Assembly: GCF_003345525.1 (NCBI RefSeq)
Contig: NZ_QQNH01000003.1
Coordinates: forward strand, 141,992 to 205,991
Source: Pelagibacterium lacus
Lineage (GTDB): Bacteria; Pseudomonadota; Alphaproteobacteria; Rhizobiales; Devosiaceae
Reading direction: 5' to 3'
Length of the DNA: 64,000 nt
Position 1 is the stretch's first letter. Each line of letters opens with the position of its first letter. The notes beneath the pieces were generated by a model, which was not told where the DNA came from, searched no databases, and saw only the letters and a list, made by a program, of their open reading frames with translations. The translations under genes were made by a program, and so were the position numbers. Of the stretch, positions 42,950-50,720 are shown piece by piece.

Positions 42950-43936
42950 TCAGGGAATGAACACCAGTGCGTCGAGATCGGGAACCGCATCGATGAAGCC
43001 ATAGCGCACGGCCATCTCGGCCCCCAGCTGCAATTCGCCGGCCGAAAGCGAGCTGGACCAGGTCGGCATGGCCATTTGCGCCGCCACTTCGGGGTTCACA
43101 TTGGGGTTGAACTCGAGGAAAGCCTCGCGGGCCAGCTCCGGATTGGCCTGGGAATATTCCATGGCCTTGTTCATCGCATTGGCGAACCGCGCCACGATCT
43201 CGGGGTGTTCGTCGACGAACTGCCCGGAGGCGAAATAGACCGAGAACAGGAAGCCCGGTTCGGCCTCGAAGGCCGGGCGCAGCACGGTGCGGGCGCCATC
43301 CATGGCCGCGATGGTAAGGAACGGCTCGACCATCCACGCAGCGTCGATCTGCCCCTGTTCGAGCAGGCCCGCCATGTCCGGGAAGCCCACTTCGATGAAC
43401 TCGACCTTGGAGGCGGCGTCCTCGAGCCCGCCGATCTCCAGCGAATTGAGGAACAGCATATGCGGGGCATTGGCCAGCGTGTTGACCGCGACGCGCTTCC
43501 CTTCGAAATCGGTGGCGGTCTCGATATCGCTGTCTGCGCGCACGAGGACGGCGTTGAAGGCGGTCTCGGCGTTGAACTCGCCGATCACCCCCGACGCGAT
43601 GGCCCGGACATCGAGGCCCTTGCTCGCGGCGACCAGGAACGAGGTTTGGTTGGAAAAGCCGAAATGGAATTCGCCCGCCACCACCGCGGTGACGATATCC
43701 TGCCCGCCCGGTTCGGGACGCAATTCGACCTCAAGGCCTTCCTCGGCGAAAAATCCCTCGCGCTCGGCGATATAGACGGGCACCAGCGGCGCGATGGGCT
43801 GGATGCCGAGGATCAGCTTTTCCGGCGCCTCCTGGGCGACAGCGGAGCCTGCCGCAGCGGCAAGGGCCAGCGCGCTCCCCACGATCGTCAACCGGCACGC
43901 CTTTAAGGCTCTTTCGAGCGTTGTGTGTTGCATCAT
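42950..43936 (-). CDS. NMT1/THI5-like ABC transporter substrate-binding protein
   Basis: A 328-residue periplasmic binding protein with a signal peptide to about residue 34 (cleavage after SAVAQ). NMT1 landmarks are LILGIQPIAPLVPVYIAERE, GGQDIVTAVVAGEFHFGFSN and PHMLFLNSLEIGGLED. It is paralogous to the copy at 36880. The start is one of two adjacent ATG codons (43936 or 43933) after GGAGGG. It is the most likely partner of the permease pair downstream. Family members bind pyrimidines, sulfonates or aromatic acids, so the ligand is open. Confidence 0.9.
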   Translation of the reverse strand: MMQHTTLERALKACRLTIVGSALALAAAAGSAVAQEAPEKLILGIQPIAPLVPVYIAEREGFFAEEGLEVELRPEPGGQDIVTAVVAGEFHFGFSNQTSFLVAASKGLDVRAIASGVIGEFNAETAFNAVLVRADSDIETATDFEGKRVAVNTLANAPHMLFLNSLEIGGLEDAASKVEFIEVGFPDMAGLLEQGQIDAAWMVEPFLTIAAMDGARTVLRPAFEAEPGFLFSVYFASGQFVDEHPEIVARFANAMNKAMEYSQANPELAREAFLEFNPNVNPEVAAQMAMPTWSSSLSAGELQLGAEMAVRYGFIDAVPDLDALVFIP

Positions 43937-44174
43937 CCTTCCCTCCGTTTGAAGCCGATATGGCCAGATGGGCAGCATGGCATGAGGCGATGGAGGAGGA
44001 GAACAACAGTTATGGCAGCCCTGCCATTCAGCTTATGTCTGGCAGATGGCACGGCCAAGCATTTTCGCTCTGGCTTCCCAACGCCAAATGAGGTGGACGC
44101 GTCGCTTGGCTCGGCAATAGGTTCGGTGGCGCTGCACTCACTTGCGTCCAAGAACACGATCCGGGAAAAGCCTG

Positions 44175-45167
44175 ATGACAAACCTGCGCCTGTCCGTCGC
44201 CATCGGCGACTATGATAGAACACGTCCCCTGGTAGACGGCACCGTTCCTGTCGAAGGCGTAGATCCGACCTATATGCGCCTGTCGCCCGAGGAGATCTTC
44301 TTCCGCAGCTTCCGCAATGGCGAGTTCGACATTTGCGAGATGTCGGCGAGCTCCTACGTGGTCAGCCTCGCCAAGGGCACGGCCAATTATGTCGCCATCC
44401 CGGTTTTCCCCTCGCGCGCCTTTCGCCATACCTCGTTTTATGTGCGCAAGGACCACGGCATCCATTCGCCCGCCGACCTGAGGGGGCGCCGCATCGGCGT
44501 GCCCGAATACCAGTTGACGGCCTGCGTCTGGGCGCGGGCCCTCCTTGAGGACGAATATGGCGTGGCGCCCGGCGAGATCACCTGGGTGCGGGGCGGGCTC
44601 GAGGAGCCGGGGCGCGTCGAAAAGATCGAACTCAACCTGCCCGGCAATGTGCAGGTTGAGGCGGCCCCCGCCGACCGCTCGCTTTCCCAAATGCTCGAAG
44701 CGGGCGAGATCGATGCGATCATCTCGCCCCGGGTGCCGTCATGCTTTGCGGCGGGCAACCGCAATATCGGATGGATCTTCGAGGATCCCATCGCCGAGGC
44801 GTTGGCCTATTTCGAAAAGACCGGGATCTTCCCCATCATGCATCTGGTCGGCATCAGGCGCAGCGTCGTCGAGGCCAATCCCTGGCTTCCCACCAGCGTC
44901 ATGAAGGCCTTCGTCAAGGCCAAGGCTCATTGCCTCGCCCATCTGTCCGATACGTCCGCCACCAAGGTGACGCTGCCCTTCATCGAGGAGCAGCTGCAGC
45001 GCGCGCGCACCGCGATGGGCGAGGATTTCTGGTCCTATGGCTATGAGGCCAATATTCATGTGCTCGACGCGTTTCTCGATGCCCATTACCGGCAGGGTCT
45101 CTCCCCCCGCCGCGTCGAGCATGCCGAGCTGTTCCACCCCGCGACGCTGAGCACTTTCCGCGTCTGA
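44175..45167 (+). CDS. 4,5-dihydroxyphthalate decarboxylase-like protein, copy 1
   Basis: A 330-residue protein with the periplasmic-binding-protein fold but no signal peptide, as in 4,5-dihydroxyphthalate decarboxylase (Pht5). Landmarks are FDICEMSASSYVVSLAKG, FPSRAFRHTSFYVRKDHGI, RRIGVPEYQLTACVWARALL and FPIMHLVGIRR. In most genomes these are annotated as ABC transporter binding proteins, but the missing signal peptide argues for a cytosolic enzyme. It is divergent from the binding-protein gene and convergent with the LysR gene (2 bases between stops). Confidence 0.78.
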   Translation: MTNLRLSVAIGDYDRTRPLVDGTVPVEGVDPTYMRLSPEEIFFRSFRNGEFDICEMSASSYVVSLAKGTANYVAIPVFPSRAFRHTSFYVRKDHGIHSPADLRGRRIGVPEYQLTACVWARALLEDEYGVAPGEITWVRGGLEEPGRVEKIELNLPGNVQVEAAPADRSLSQMLEAGEIDAIISPRVPSCFAAGNRNIGWIFEDPIAEALAYFEKTGIFPIMHLVGIRRSVVEANPWLPTSVMKAFVKAKAHCLAHLSDTSATKVTLPFIEEQLQRARTAMGEDFWSYGYEANIHVLDAFLDAHYRQGLSPRRVEHAELFHPATLSTFRV

Positions 45168-45169
45168 TA

Positions 45170-46087
45170 TCAGACCGGGCTGCAGCCCGGCAGCCGCTCG
45201 GTGAAGCGCGCCACCAGCAGTTCAACGAAGCGGCTGATCGCCTCCTCGTTGAGAAAGCGCCCGCGCCGCGCATGCCGCGACACGTACAGCGTGCGCTGGA
45301 TGATCGGTGACACGATGCGCCGTGCGGACAATTCCTTGCGCTCGAGGGCGGCGGCGACGGTGCCATAGGGCATGACGCTGACCACGTCGGAACCCTTGAT
45401 GACGTCCAGCGTGGCGTTGAGCGACTGCACCTCATAGGCGATCTCCAGCGAGATGTCCCTGTTGCGCGCTTCGGCCTCGACCTTCTGCCGGATGGGGTCG
45501 CGGTCATGGACGAGGACCAGTTCGAACTTGGCCAGTTCGCCGAAGGTGATCTCGCGATCGGCGAGGCTCGCGTCATAGCGCTGCACCAGCAGCAATTCCT
45601 CATTGACCAGCGGAATGCTCCTGAGGTTGACCTGATCCTCCACGTCATAGACCAGCGCGATATCGACATCGTTGCGCGCGATGCCCTCGACGAGCAGAAA
45701 GCTCGGCTCCTCCACCAGCCTCAGGAAGACTTTTGGCATTTCCTGGCGCGCTGTGGTCAGGATGTCGCCGCCGATCAGGCCCATGATCGATGGGGTCACC
45801 CCGAGGGTGAGCGTCTCGCGCTTCGATTTCGTGAGCGACTGGATCTCGTTTTCCGCTTCCTCCATCAATTGGAGGATGACCTTGGCGCGCTCGTAAAGGA
45901 TGCGCCCGGCGGCGGTGACCGCGACCCCGCGCGAGTGGCGGTCGAACAGCGGCGTGCCCAGCAGGTCCTCGAGTTGCCGGATCTGCAGGCCCAAGGCGGG
46001 CTGGGCGACGTTGAGCGCTTCCGCCGCCTTGGTCATGTTGCCCTTCTCGACTACCTGCGCGAAATAGCGCAATTGCCGGTCGTTTAT
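45170..46087 (-). CDS. LysR family transcriptional regulator, probable AUA start
   Basis: A LysR-type activator with its N-terminal winged helix-turn-helix at about 1-60 (FAQVVEKGNMTKAAEALNVAQPALGLQIRQLEDLLG) and an effector domain after about residue 90. The only classical in-frame start near the N-terminus is a TTG at 46072, 20 bases from the GGAGGAGG, which is too far. An ATA at 46087 lies 5 bases after that site and would give the typical LysR start (M)NDRQLRYFAQVV. I therefore place the start there, giving about 305 residues. It lies between two related enzyme genes and probably controls them. Confidence 0.82.
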   Translation of the reverse strand: MNDRQLRYFAQVVEKGNMTKAAEALNVAQPALGLQIRQLEDLLGTPLFDRHSRGVAVTAAGRILYERAKVILQLMEEAENEIQSLTKSKRETLTLGVTPSIMGLIGGDILTTARQEMPKVFLRLVEEPSFLLVEGIARNDVDIALVYDVEDQVNLRSIPLVNEELLLVQRYDASLADREITFGELAKFELVLVHDRDPIRQKVEAEARNRDISLEIAYEVQSLNATLDVIKGSDVVSVMPYGTVAAALERKELSARRIVSPIIQRTLYVSRHARRGRFLNEEAISRFVELLVARFTERLPGCSPV

Positions 46088-46117
46088 ATTCGCCTCCTCC
46101 AGTAAGGACGAGCGGCC

Positions 46118-47074
46118 TCAACCGGGCCCGCCATCCCAGAACAGTTCGTCCACGGCCTTGAGAGACCCGATCAGCCCCTGCTCGAACGTATAGCGCTGTG
46201 CCATCTCGATGGCCTGCCTGTTGATGGGAATCAAGCCGTTCGGCCACGCATCGGGGCCGAAAAGAGCCTGTTCATCCTCCCAATGTGCGCCGAACCAGGC
46301 CAGCGACACAAGCCGCACATTGCGCATTTGGGCGAAAGCGGCCTGCTTGGAGCGCTCGAAGGCGTCGGCGAGTGACCCGAGCAATTGCGGGTGCTCCCGG
46401 GCGAACCGGTCGCTGACCGCCATCAGATGCATGATCGGGAACTGGCCGCTGCGCTGGAAATAGGCCCGTTCCCGGGCGACATAGTCGGGGTAGAGGCGCC
46501 GGATTCGCCCGTCGCCCGCGATGACGGAAGCGGGAACCAGCGGCGAGATGATCGCATCAATCGCCCCCTCGACCAGCAGGTCGTCGAGGCGCTTGCCCTG
46601 CGGCGCGCGTTCGGTCCGGGCCGCGAGGGCATGGAGAAAATCGATCTCCTCGTCCTTTTCGGTGACCCAGGTGACGTCCCGGTCGTCCAGTTTGCCCGCG
46701 TCGCGCAGAATGCCACGAATCCACACATTGGAGGCCGGTTGCATGTTGGGCACCCCGATGCGCCGACCAGCCAGTTCCCCGGCGCTGGTCAGGCCGCTGT
46801 CGCCGCGGACGAAGATCGAGCCGTGCCGAAACTTGCGGAAGGGAAAGATCGGGATGGCGGTGATCGGCACGCCCCGCTCGCGCGCGATGAGATAGGTGCT
46901 GACATTGAGCTCGCATATGTCGAATGCGAGATCGCGCACCATGCGTCGATGACGCTCGGGATTGGTCATCTCCGTTTCGAAATGCAGCACCGCGCCCTCG
47001 ACCCCGATGCTGCCGTCCTGCAGGGCGCGCATGGTATCGAAGGCGTCGCAGGCGATGCGAACCGGAACCGTCAT
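46118..47074 (-). CDS. 4,5-dihydroxyphthalate decarboxylase-like protein, copy 2
   Basis: A 318-residue protein of the same fold as the one at 44175 and likewise without a signal peptide: FDICELNVSTYLIARERG, FPFRKFRHGSIFVRGDSGL, RRIGVPNMQPASNVWIRGIL and FPIMHLMAVSDRF match its paralogue segment by segment. It starts directly at the stop of the quinone oxidoreductase gene, in the same operon. It is likely to be a decarboxylase or hydrolase of an aromatic or heterocyclic acid, but the substrate cannot be read. Confidence 0.78.
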   Translation of the reverse strand: MTVPVRIACDAFDTMRALQDGSIGVEGAVLHFETEMTNPERHRRMVRDLAFDICELNVSTYLIARERGVPITAIPIFPFRKFRHGSIFVRGDSGLTSAGELAGRRIGVPNMQPASNVWIRGILRDAGKLDDRDVTWVTEKDEEIDFLHALAARTERAPQGKRLDDLLVEGAIDAIISPLVPASVIAGDGRIRRLYPDYVARERAYFQRSGQFPIMHLMAVSDRFAREHPQLLGSLADAFERSKQAAFAQMRNVRLVSLAWFGAHWEDEQALFGPDAWPNGLIPINRQAIEMAQRYTFEQGLIGSLKAVDELFWDGGPG

Positions 47075-48043
47075 CTAGGGTGCCAGCAGGATCTTGCCGA
47101 TACTGGCCCGCGATTCCAGCGCCGTATGCGCCTTTGCGGTCTCGTCGAGGCTGTAGCGTGCGCCGATCGTCTGGCGCAGGCCCCCGTCCTTCATCCAGGC
47201 GAAGACCTCGTCGGCGCGCTCGAGCAATTCGGCGCGGTTGGTGATATAGCTGTCCAGCCCGGTTCGCGTCACATAGATCGAACCCGCCGCGAGCAGCTTC
47301 CTGACATCGAAGGGTGGAACCACCCCGCTGGCCTCCCCGTAAAGGACGAGCATGCCGCGCGGCCGCAAGGCCTCCATGCTTTTTTCGTACGTTTCCAGGC
47401 CCACCGCGTCATAGACCACATCGACCCCGCGCCCGCCGGTCAAGTCCGATGCGCGGGCCGCGAAATCTTCCCCGGTATAGACGATCACGTGGTCGGCGCC
47501 TGCGTCCCGCGCAGCGTCGACCTTGGAGGGGGACGAGACGGTGGAAATCACTGTTGCCCCACGGATCTTGGCGATCTGGGTGAGCAGCATGCCCACGCCG
47601 CCGGCGCCGGAATGGACGAGCGCCACGTCCCCTTCCTTGAGCGGATAGGTCGAGCAGCCCAGGTAATGCGCGGTCAGCGCCTGATAGAATGTCGCCGCGG
47701 CGGCGCCGAAATCGATGAAATCGGGAAGCAGCGCAATGCGCGCGATCGGCACCACCACATGGCTGGCATAGGAGCCCGGCGCGAGAATCCACACCACCCG
47801 GTCCCCCGGGGCGACTTCGGTCACGTCCGGGCCGACCGCCTCGACGGTTCCGGCGCCCTCCGTGCCCAGCACGGCGGGGAGGGGGCGGGCATAAAGCCCC
47901 GAGCGGGCCTGGGTATCGAAAAAGTTGACGCCCGCCGCGGCGACCCGGACCAGCGCCTGCCCCGGTCCGGGAACGGGCAGGGCGAGTTCCTCGATCTCGA
48001 TGACGTCGGGGCCGCCATGGCTGCGATAGATGGCTCGTCTCAT
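47075..48043 (-). CDS. NADPH:quinone oxidoreductase (zeta-crystallin-like, MDR family)
   Basis: A 322-residue zinc-free medium-chain dehydrogenase/reductase. The start MRRAIYRSHGGPDVIEI is typical of quinone oxidoreductase 1; LGTEGAGTVEAVGPDVTE and the nucleotide loop HSGAGGVGMLLTQIAK are present. The ATG at 48043 is chosen over one at 48061 because family similarity starts there and it follows the DUF3891 stop codon by a single base. It is the second gene of DUF3891-qor-decarboxylase-like. Confidence 0.87.
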   Translation of the reverse strand: MRRAIYRSHGGPDVIEIEELALPVPGPGQALVRVAAAGVNFFDTQARSGLYARPLPAVLGTEGAGTVEAVGPDVTEVAPGDRVVWILAPGSYASHVVVPIARIALLPDFIDFGAAAATFYQALTAHYLGCSTYPLKEGDVALVHSGAGGVGMLLTQIAKIRGATVISTVSSPSKVDAARDAGADHVIVYTGEDFAARASDLTGGRGVDVVYDAVGLETYEKSMEALRPRGMLVLYGEASGVVPPFDVRKLLAAGSIYVTRTGLDSYITNRAELLERADEVFAWMKDGGLRQTIGARYSLDETAKAHTALESRASIGKILLAP

Positions 48044-48044
48044 A

Positions 48045-48833
48045 TTATTTGACGAAGACATAGTGTTTCAGTTCCGGATTGGCCTGGTAATACGCTTTGC
48101 GGAAATCTTCCTCGCTGTCATAGCTGTCCCTGGGCAGGTGGCGATAGACATACTGGATCGGCAGCGGATCGACATCGAAGGGGTAGGGATCGATCCGCAC
48201 ATGCGTCTCGCTCTGCGGGGTGAGGGTCAGGCGAACCCCTTCCTTGCCCCGGTCCTTATAGGATTGCGGCACGAACTCGATATGGTCGGGCACCGGCTCC
48301 TTGGCGCAGAAATAGAGCGAGAGAAAATCCCAGGCCTGCAGCAGCCGGTAATTGACCTCGAATTCGTGCGGGTCGACCGATTTCAGCCGCTCCTCATGGT
48401 CCGCCTCGGCGCGCGCAATGAATGCCTCGACCTTGTCGCTGAGATTCTTGGCATTGTAGACGACCGGATAGTCCACCGAGCCGTAACGCCCGCGCCACAG
48501 CCCGCTGCGATGGCGGTTGATGAGCATCCCGGCGTAAGGGTCGATATCGGTGAGCCAGTCGGTGGCCCACTGGAAGGCCCCCAATTGCACGTCGTCGAGC
48601 GGCACCTGCATGAAGGAGGGGCTGAACCGGGTTTCCGCATCGTAGAGCGGCTTGGTTTCGTAGCGATACCACCCGGCATCGTGCAGCGTCGCGGCGCGCA
48701 ACGCGGATTCGAATGGCCGCGGCCGCTCGAAGCGATCGTTCCCCCAATGCGCAGCGAGAATGCCCGAAAGGCGCGAATGGTCGCTTTGCCCGATCAACAT
48801 GGCGGTGCCGTCGCCCAGCTTGCGAACGATCAT
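48045..48833 (-). CDS. DUF3891 family protein
   Basis: A 262-residue protein. The start MIVRKLGDGTAMLIGQSDHSRLSG and the following LHDAGWYRYETKP fit the DUF3891 family, whose function is unknown; the His/Asp pattern (QSDH, LHDAGW) is suggestive of a metal-dependent hydrolase of the HD type, but that is inference. AGAGGA precedes the ATG. It is divergent from the gntR gene across an 87-base region with a palindromic operator. Confidence 0.78.
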   Translation of the reverse strand: MIVRKLGDGTAMLIGQSDHSRLSGILAAHWGNDRFERPRPFESALRAATLHDAGWYRYETKPLYDAETRFSPSFMQVPLDDVQLGAFQWATDWLTDIDPYAGMLINRHRSGLWRGRYGSVDYPVVYNAKNLSDKVEAFIARAEADHEERLKSVDPHEFEVNYRLLQAWDFLSLYFCAKEPVPDHIEFVPQSYKDRGKEGVRLTLTPQSETHVRIDPYPFDVDPLPIQYVYRHLPRDSYDSEEDFRKAYYQANPELKHYVFVK

Positions 48834-48874
48834 AACAAAATCCTCTGGATATGGCTTTATCAGATCGAGCATTG

Positions 48875-48890
48875 AACCTATAAATAGGTT
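48875..48890. promoter_or_regulatory. Probable GntR operator
   Basis: AACCTAT-AA-ATAGGTT is a perfect 7-bp inverted repeat with a 2-base spacer, 30 bases before the gntR start and between two divergent genes. It is AT-rich against a GC-rich background and is a natural site for the adjacent GntR/HutC regulator. Confidence 0.6.
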
Positions 48891-48920
48891 TATGTCAAGG
48901 GCCGCTACGGGAGAAGGCGT

Positions 48921-49658
48921 ATGGACAGGAAGGGCCGCCGCGAGGTCGCGCGCTATGTGCAGCTTGCCGAAACGTTTCGCCGTTCCATCGTGCAGGGCGA
49001 CTGGACGGTCGGCATGCGCCTGCCCACGGTCGCCGAACTGGCGCTCGAGCACGGGGTCGCCAAGATAACCGTCCGGCAGGCGATGGATATTCTCGATGCG
49101 GAAAAGCTCATCGCCCGCTCGCCCGGCAAGGGCATGCATGTGATCGACCGCCCGGTGCAGATGCGCTGGCACAATCTGCGGGCCGATTGGGATGAGTTCC
49201 TGCGCTCGGCCAGGGGCGCGAGTTCGGTGCTGGAGAAGCGCCGCAAGGTCCGGGTACCCGAGGATGCCGACCTGCCCGGCCCGCTTGAAGGAGAGTTCGG
49301 CTTTTTCCGCATTCTGGGCACCCGGAACGCGGTGCCGGTGTCGATCCGTGACGTTTATGTCGCCGATCACCTCTACCCGGCCGTATCGGCCCGCCTCGGG
49401 AGCGAGCTGGTCATGGCGATCTTTGCCGATTACGCCGATGAGATCCTGATCTTCAACGAAATCCGCGCCGCCATCCCCGAACAGGCCGAGGCCCTGGCGA
49501 TCTCCCCCGGCACGCCGGTGCTGGTGGGGCGGCATATCGGCCTGGATGGGGATGGCAAGGTGCTGTTTCTGGACTATCCCGTGCTCCGGGGCGATTACAT
49601 CAATTTCCAGATCCATCTCAGGCGGGACGCCGGGACGGGTGACCCTACGCGCCTTTGA
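48921..49658 (+). CDS. GntR/HutC family transcriptional regulator
   Basis: A 245-residue regulator. Residues about 15-80 form the GntR winged helix (LPTVAELALEHGVAKITVRQAMDIL), and the rest is a UTRA effector domain of HutC type (FFRILGTRNAVPVSIRDVYV, FLDYPVLRGDYINFQIHLRR). HutC relatives sense catabolites of amino acids or other small molecules. It probably represses the divergent DUF3891-qor operon. Its 3' end overlaps the convergent pyrC gene by 14 bases. Confidence 0.88.
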   Translation: MDRKGRREVARYVQLAETFRRSIVQGDWTVGMRLPTVAELALEHGVAKITVRQAMDILDAEKLIARSPGKGMHVIDRPVQMRWHNLRADWDEFLRSARGASSVLEKRRKVRVPEDADLPGPLEGEFGFFRILGTRNAVPVSIRDVYVADHLYPAVSARLGSELVMAIFADYADEILIFNEIRAAIPEQAEALAISPGTPVLVGRHIGLDGDGKVLFLDYPVLRGDYINFQIHLRRDAGTGDPTRL

Positions 49659-50682
49659 GGGCCCAGTCGACGGTTTCTCCGGCGAACAGCGGCACCACGG
49701 CGTCCTCGCCGACGGCGATGGTCTGGGGGGCGGTCCATGCCCGCTTTTCATACGTCACTCGAACCTGGGACGGTTCGAAGCCGTAGAATGCCGGTCCGTT
49801 GAGTGCGGCGAAGGCTTCGAAAGCATCGAGGGCGTTTTCTTCCTCGAAGACCTTGAGATAGGCCTCTATGGCCACCGGGGCCGAGAATACGCCGGCGCAG
49901 CCGCACGCCGCTTCCTTGAGGTGCTGCATATGCGGCGCCGTGTCGGTGCCGAGAAAATACTGCGCCGATCCGCCGGTCGCCGCCGCGCGCAGCGCCTCCT
50001 GATGCTCGCGGCGCTTGAGGATCGGCAGGCAGTAATAATGCGGCCGGATACCCCCCACGAACAGGACGTTGCGGTCATAGAGCAGGTGCTGCGGCGTGAT
50101 GGTCGCCGCGACGCGCCCGCCCCGGCTGGCCACGAATTGTGCGCCATCCCTGGTCGTGATGTGCTCCATCACCACCTTGAGTGCCGGGTGCCGGTCGAGC
50201 AGCGGCGCCAGCACGCCGTCGATGAAGCGGGCTTCGCGGTCGAAGATGTCGATGTCGTCATGGACCAGTTCCCCATGCACCAGCAGCGGCATGCCCGCCT
50301 CAGCCATGGCGGCCAGCACCGGGTCGAGCCCTTCGATCGAGGTGACCCCATGCGCGGAATTGGTGGTCGCATGGGCGGGATAGAGCTTGGCCGCGGCAAA
50401 GATGCCGGAGGCGTGGCCGCCGATGAGATCGGCGGGATCGGTGTCGTCGGTGAGGTAGCACGTCATCATGGGCGTGAAGGCGACCCCTTCCGGCACCGCC
50501 GCGAGGACACGGCCGCGATAGGCTTCGGCGGCGGCGGCGGTGGTCACCGGCGGCACCAGATTGGGCATGACGATAGCCCGCGCGAACTGGCGCGCGGTAT
50601 GGGCCACCACGGTTTCGAGCATGGCGCCGTCGCGAAAATGAACATGCAGATCGACGGGCTTGCGGAAGGTGATCGATTGCAT
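49645..50682 (-). CDS. pyrC: Dihydroorotase (class II)
   Basis: Interconverts N-carbamoyl-L-aspartate and dihydroorotate. The 345-residue protein matches E. coli-type class II PyrC: DLHVHFRDG (metal His13 and His15), the carbamylated Lys99 in FAAAKLYPAHATTNS, VHGELVHDDIDIFDREA and GTDTAPH near residue 250. Alphaproteobacteria usually carry the longer class I enzyme for biosynthesis, so this copy, placed among catabolic genes, may work in the degradative direction (inference). It is the last gene of the long minus-strand nucleobase cluster. Confidence 0.92.
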   Translation of the reverse strand: MQSITFRKPVDLHVHFRDGAMLETVVAHTARQFARAIVMPNLVPPVTTAAAAEAYRGRVLAAVPEGVAFTPMMTCYLTDDTDPADLIGGHASGIFAAAKLYPAHATTNSAHGVTSIEGLDPVLAAMAEAGMPLLVHGELVHDDIDIFDREARFIDGVLAPLLDRHPALKVVMEHITTRDGAQFVASRGGRVAATITPQHLLYDRNVLFVGGIRPHYYCLPILKRREHQEALRAAATGGSAQYFLGTDTAPHMQHLKEAACGCAGVFSAPVAIEAYLKVFEEENALDAFEAFAALNGPAFYGFEPSQVRVTYEKRAWTAPQTIAVGEDAVVPLFAGETVDWALKGA

Positions 50683-50720
50683 TGTCCTGCCTCTCGGGTT
50701 TTTGCGCTCGGTGAGCGATC

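Noticed and set aside
44175..45167. Calling the Pht5-like proteins (this one and 46118-47074) periplasmic ABC binding proteins
   Set aside because: Neither has a signal peptide, and the residue pattern follows the decarboxylase-like family.
48045..49751. 568-residue frame joining the DUF3891 protein to upstream sequence
   Set aside because: The extra N-terminal part is antisense to gntR; a good ribosome binding site and family similarity place the start at 48833.
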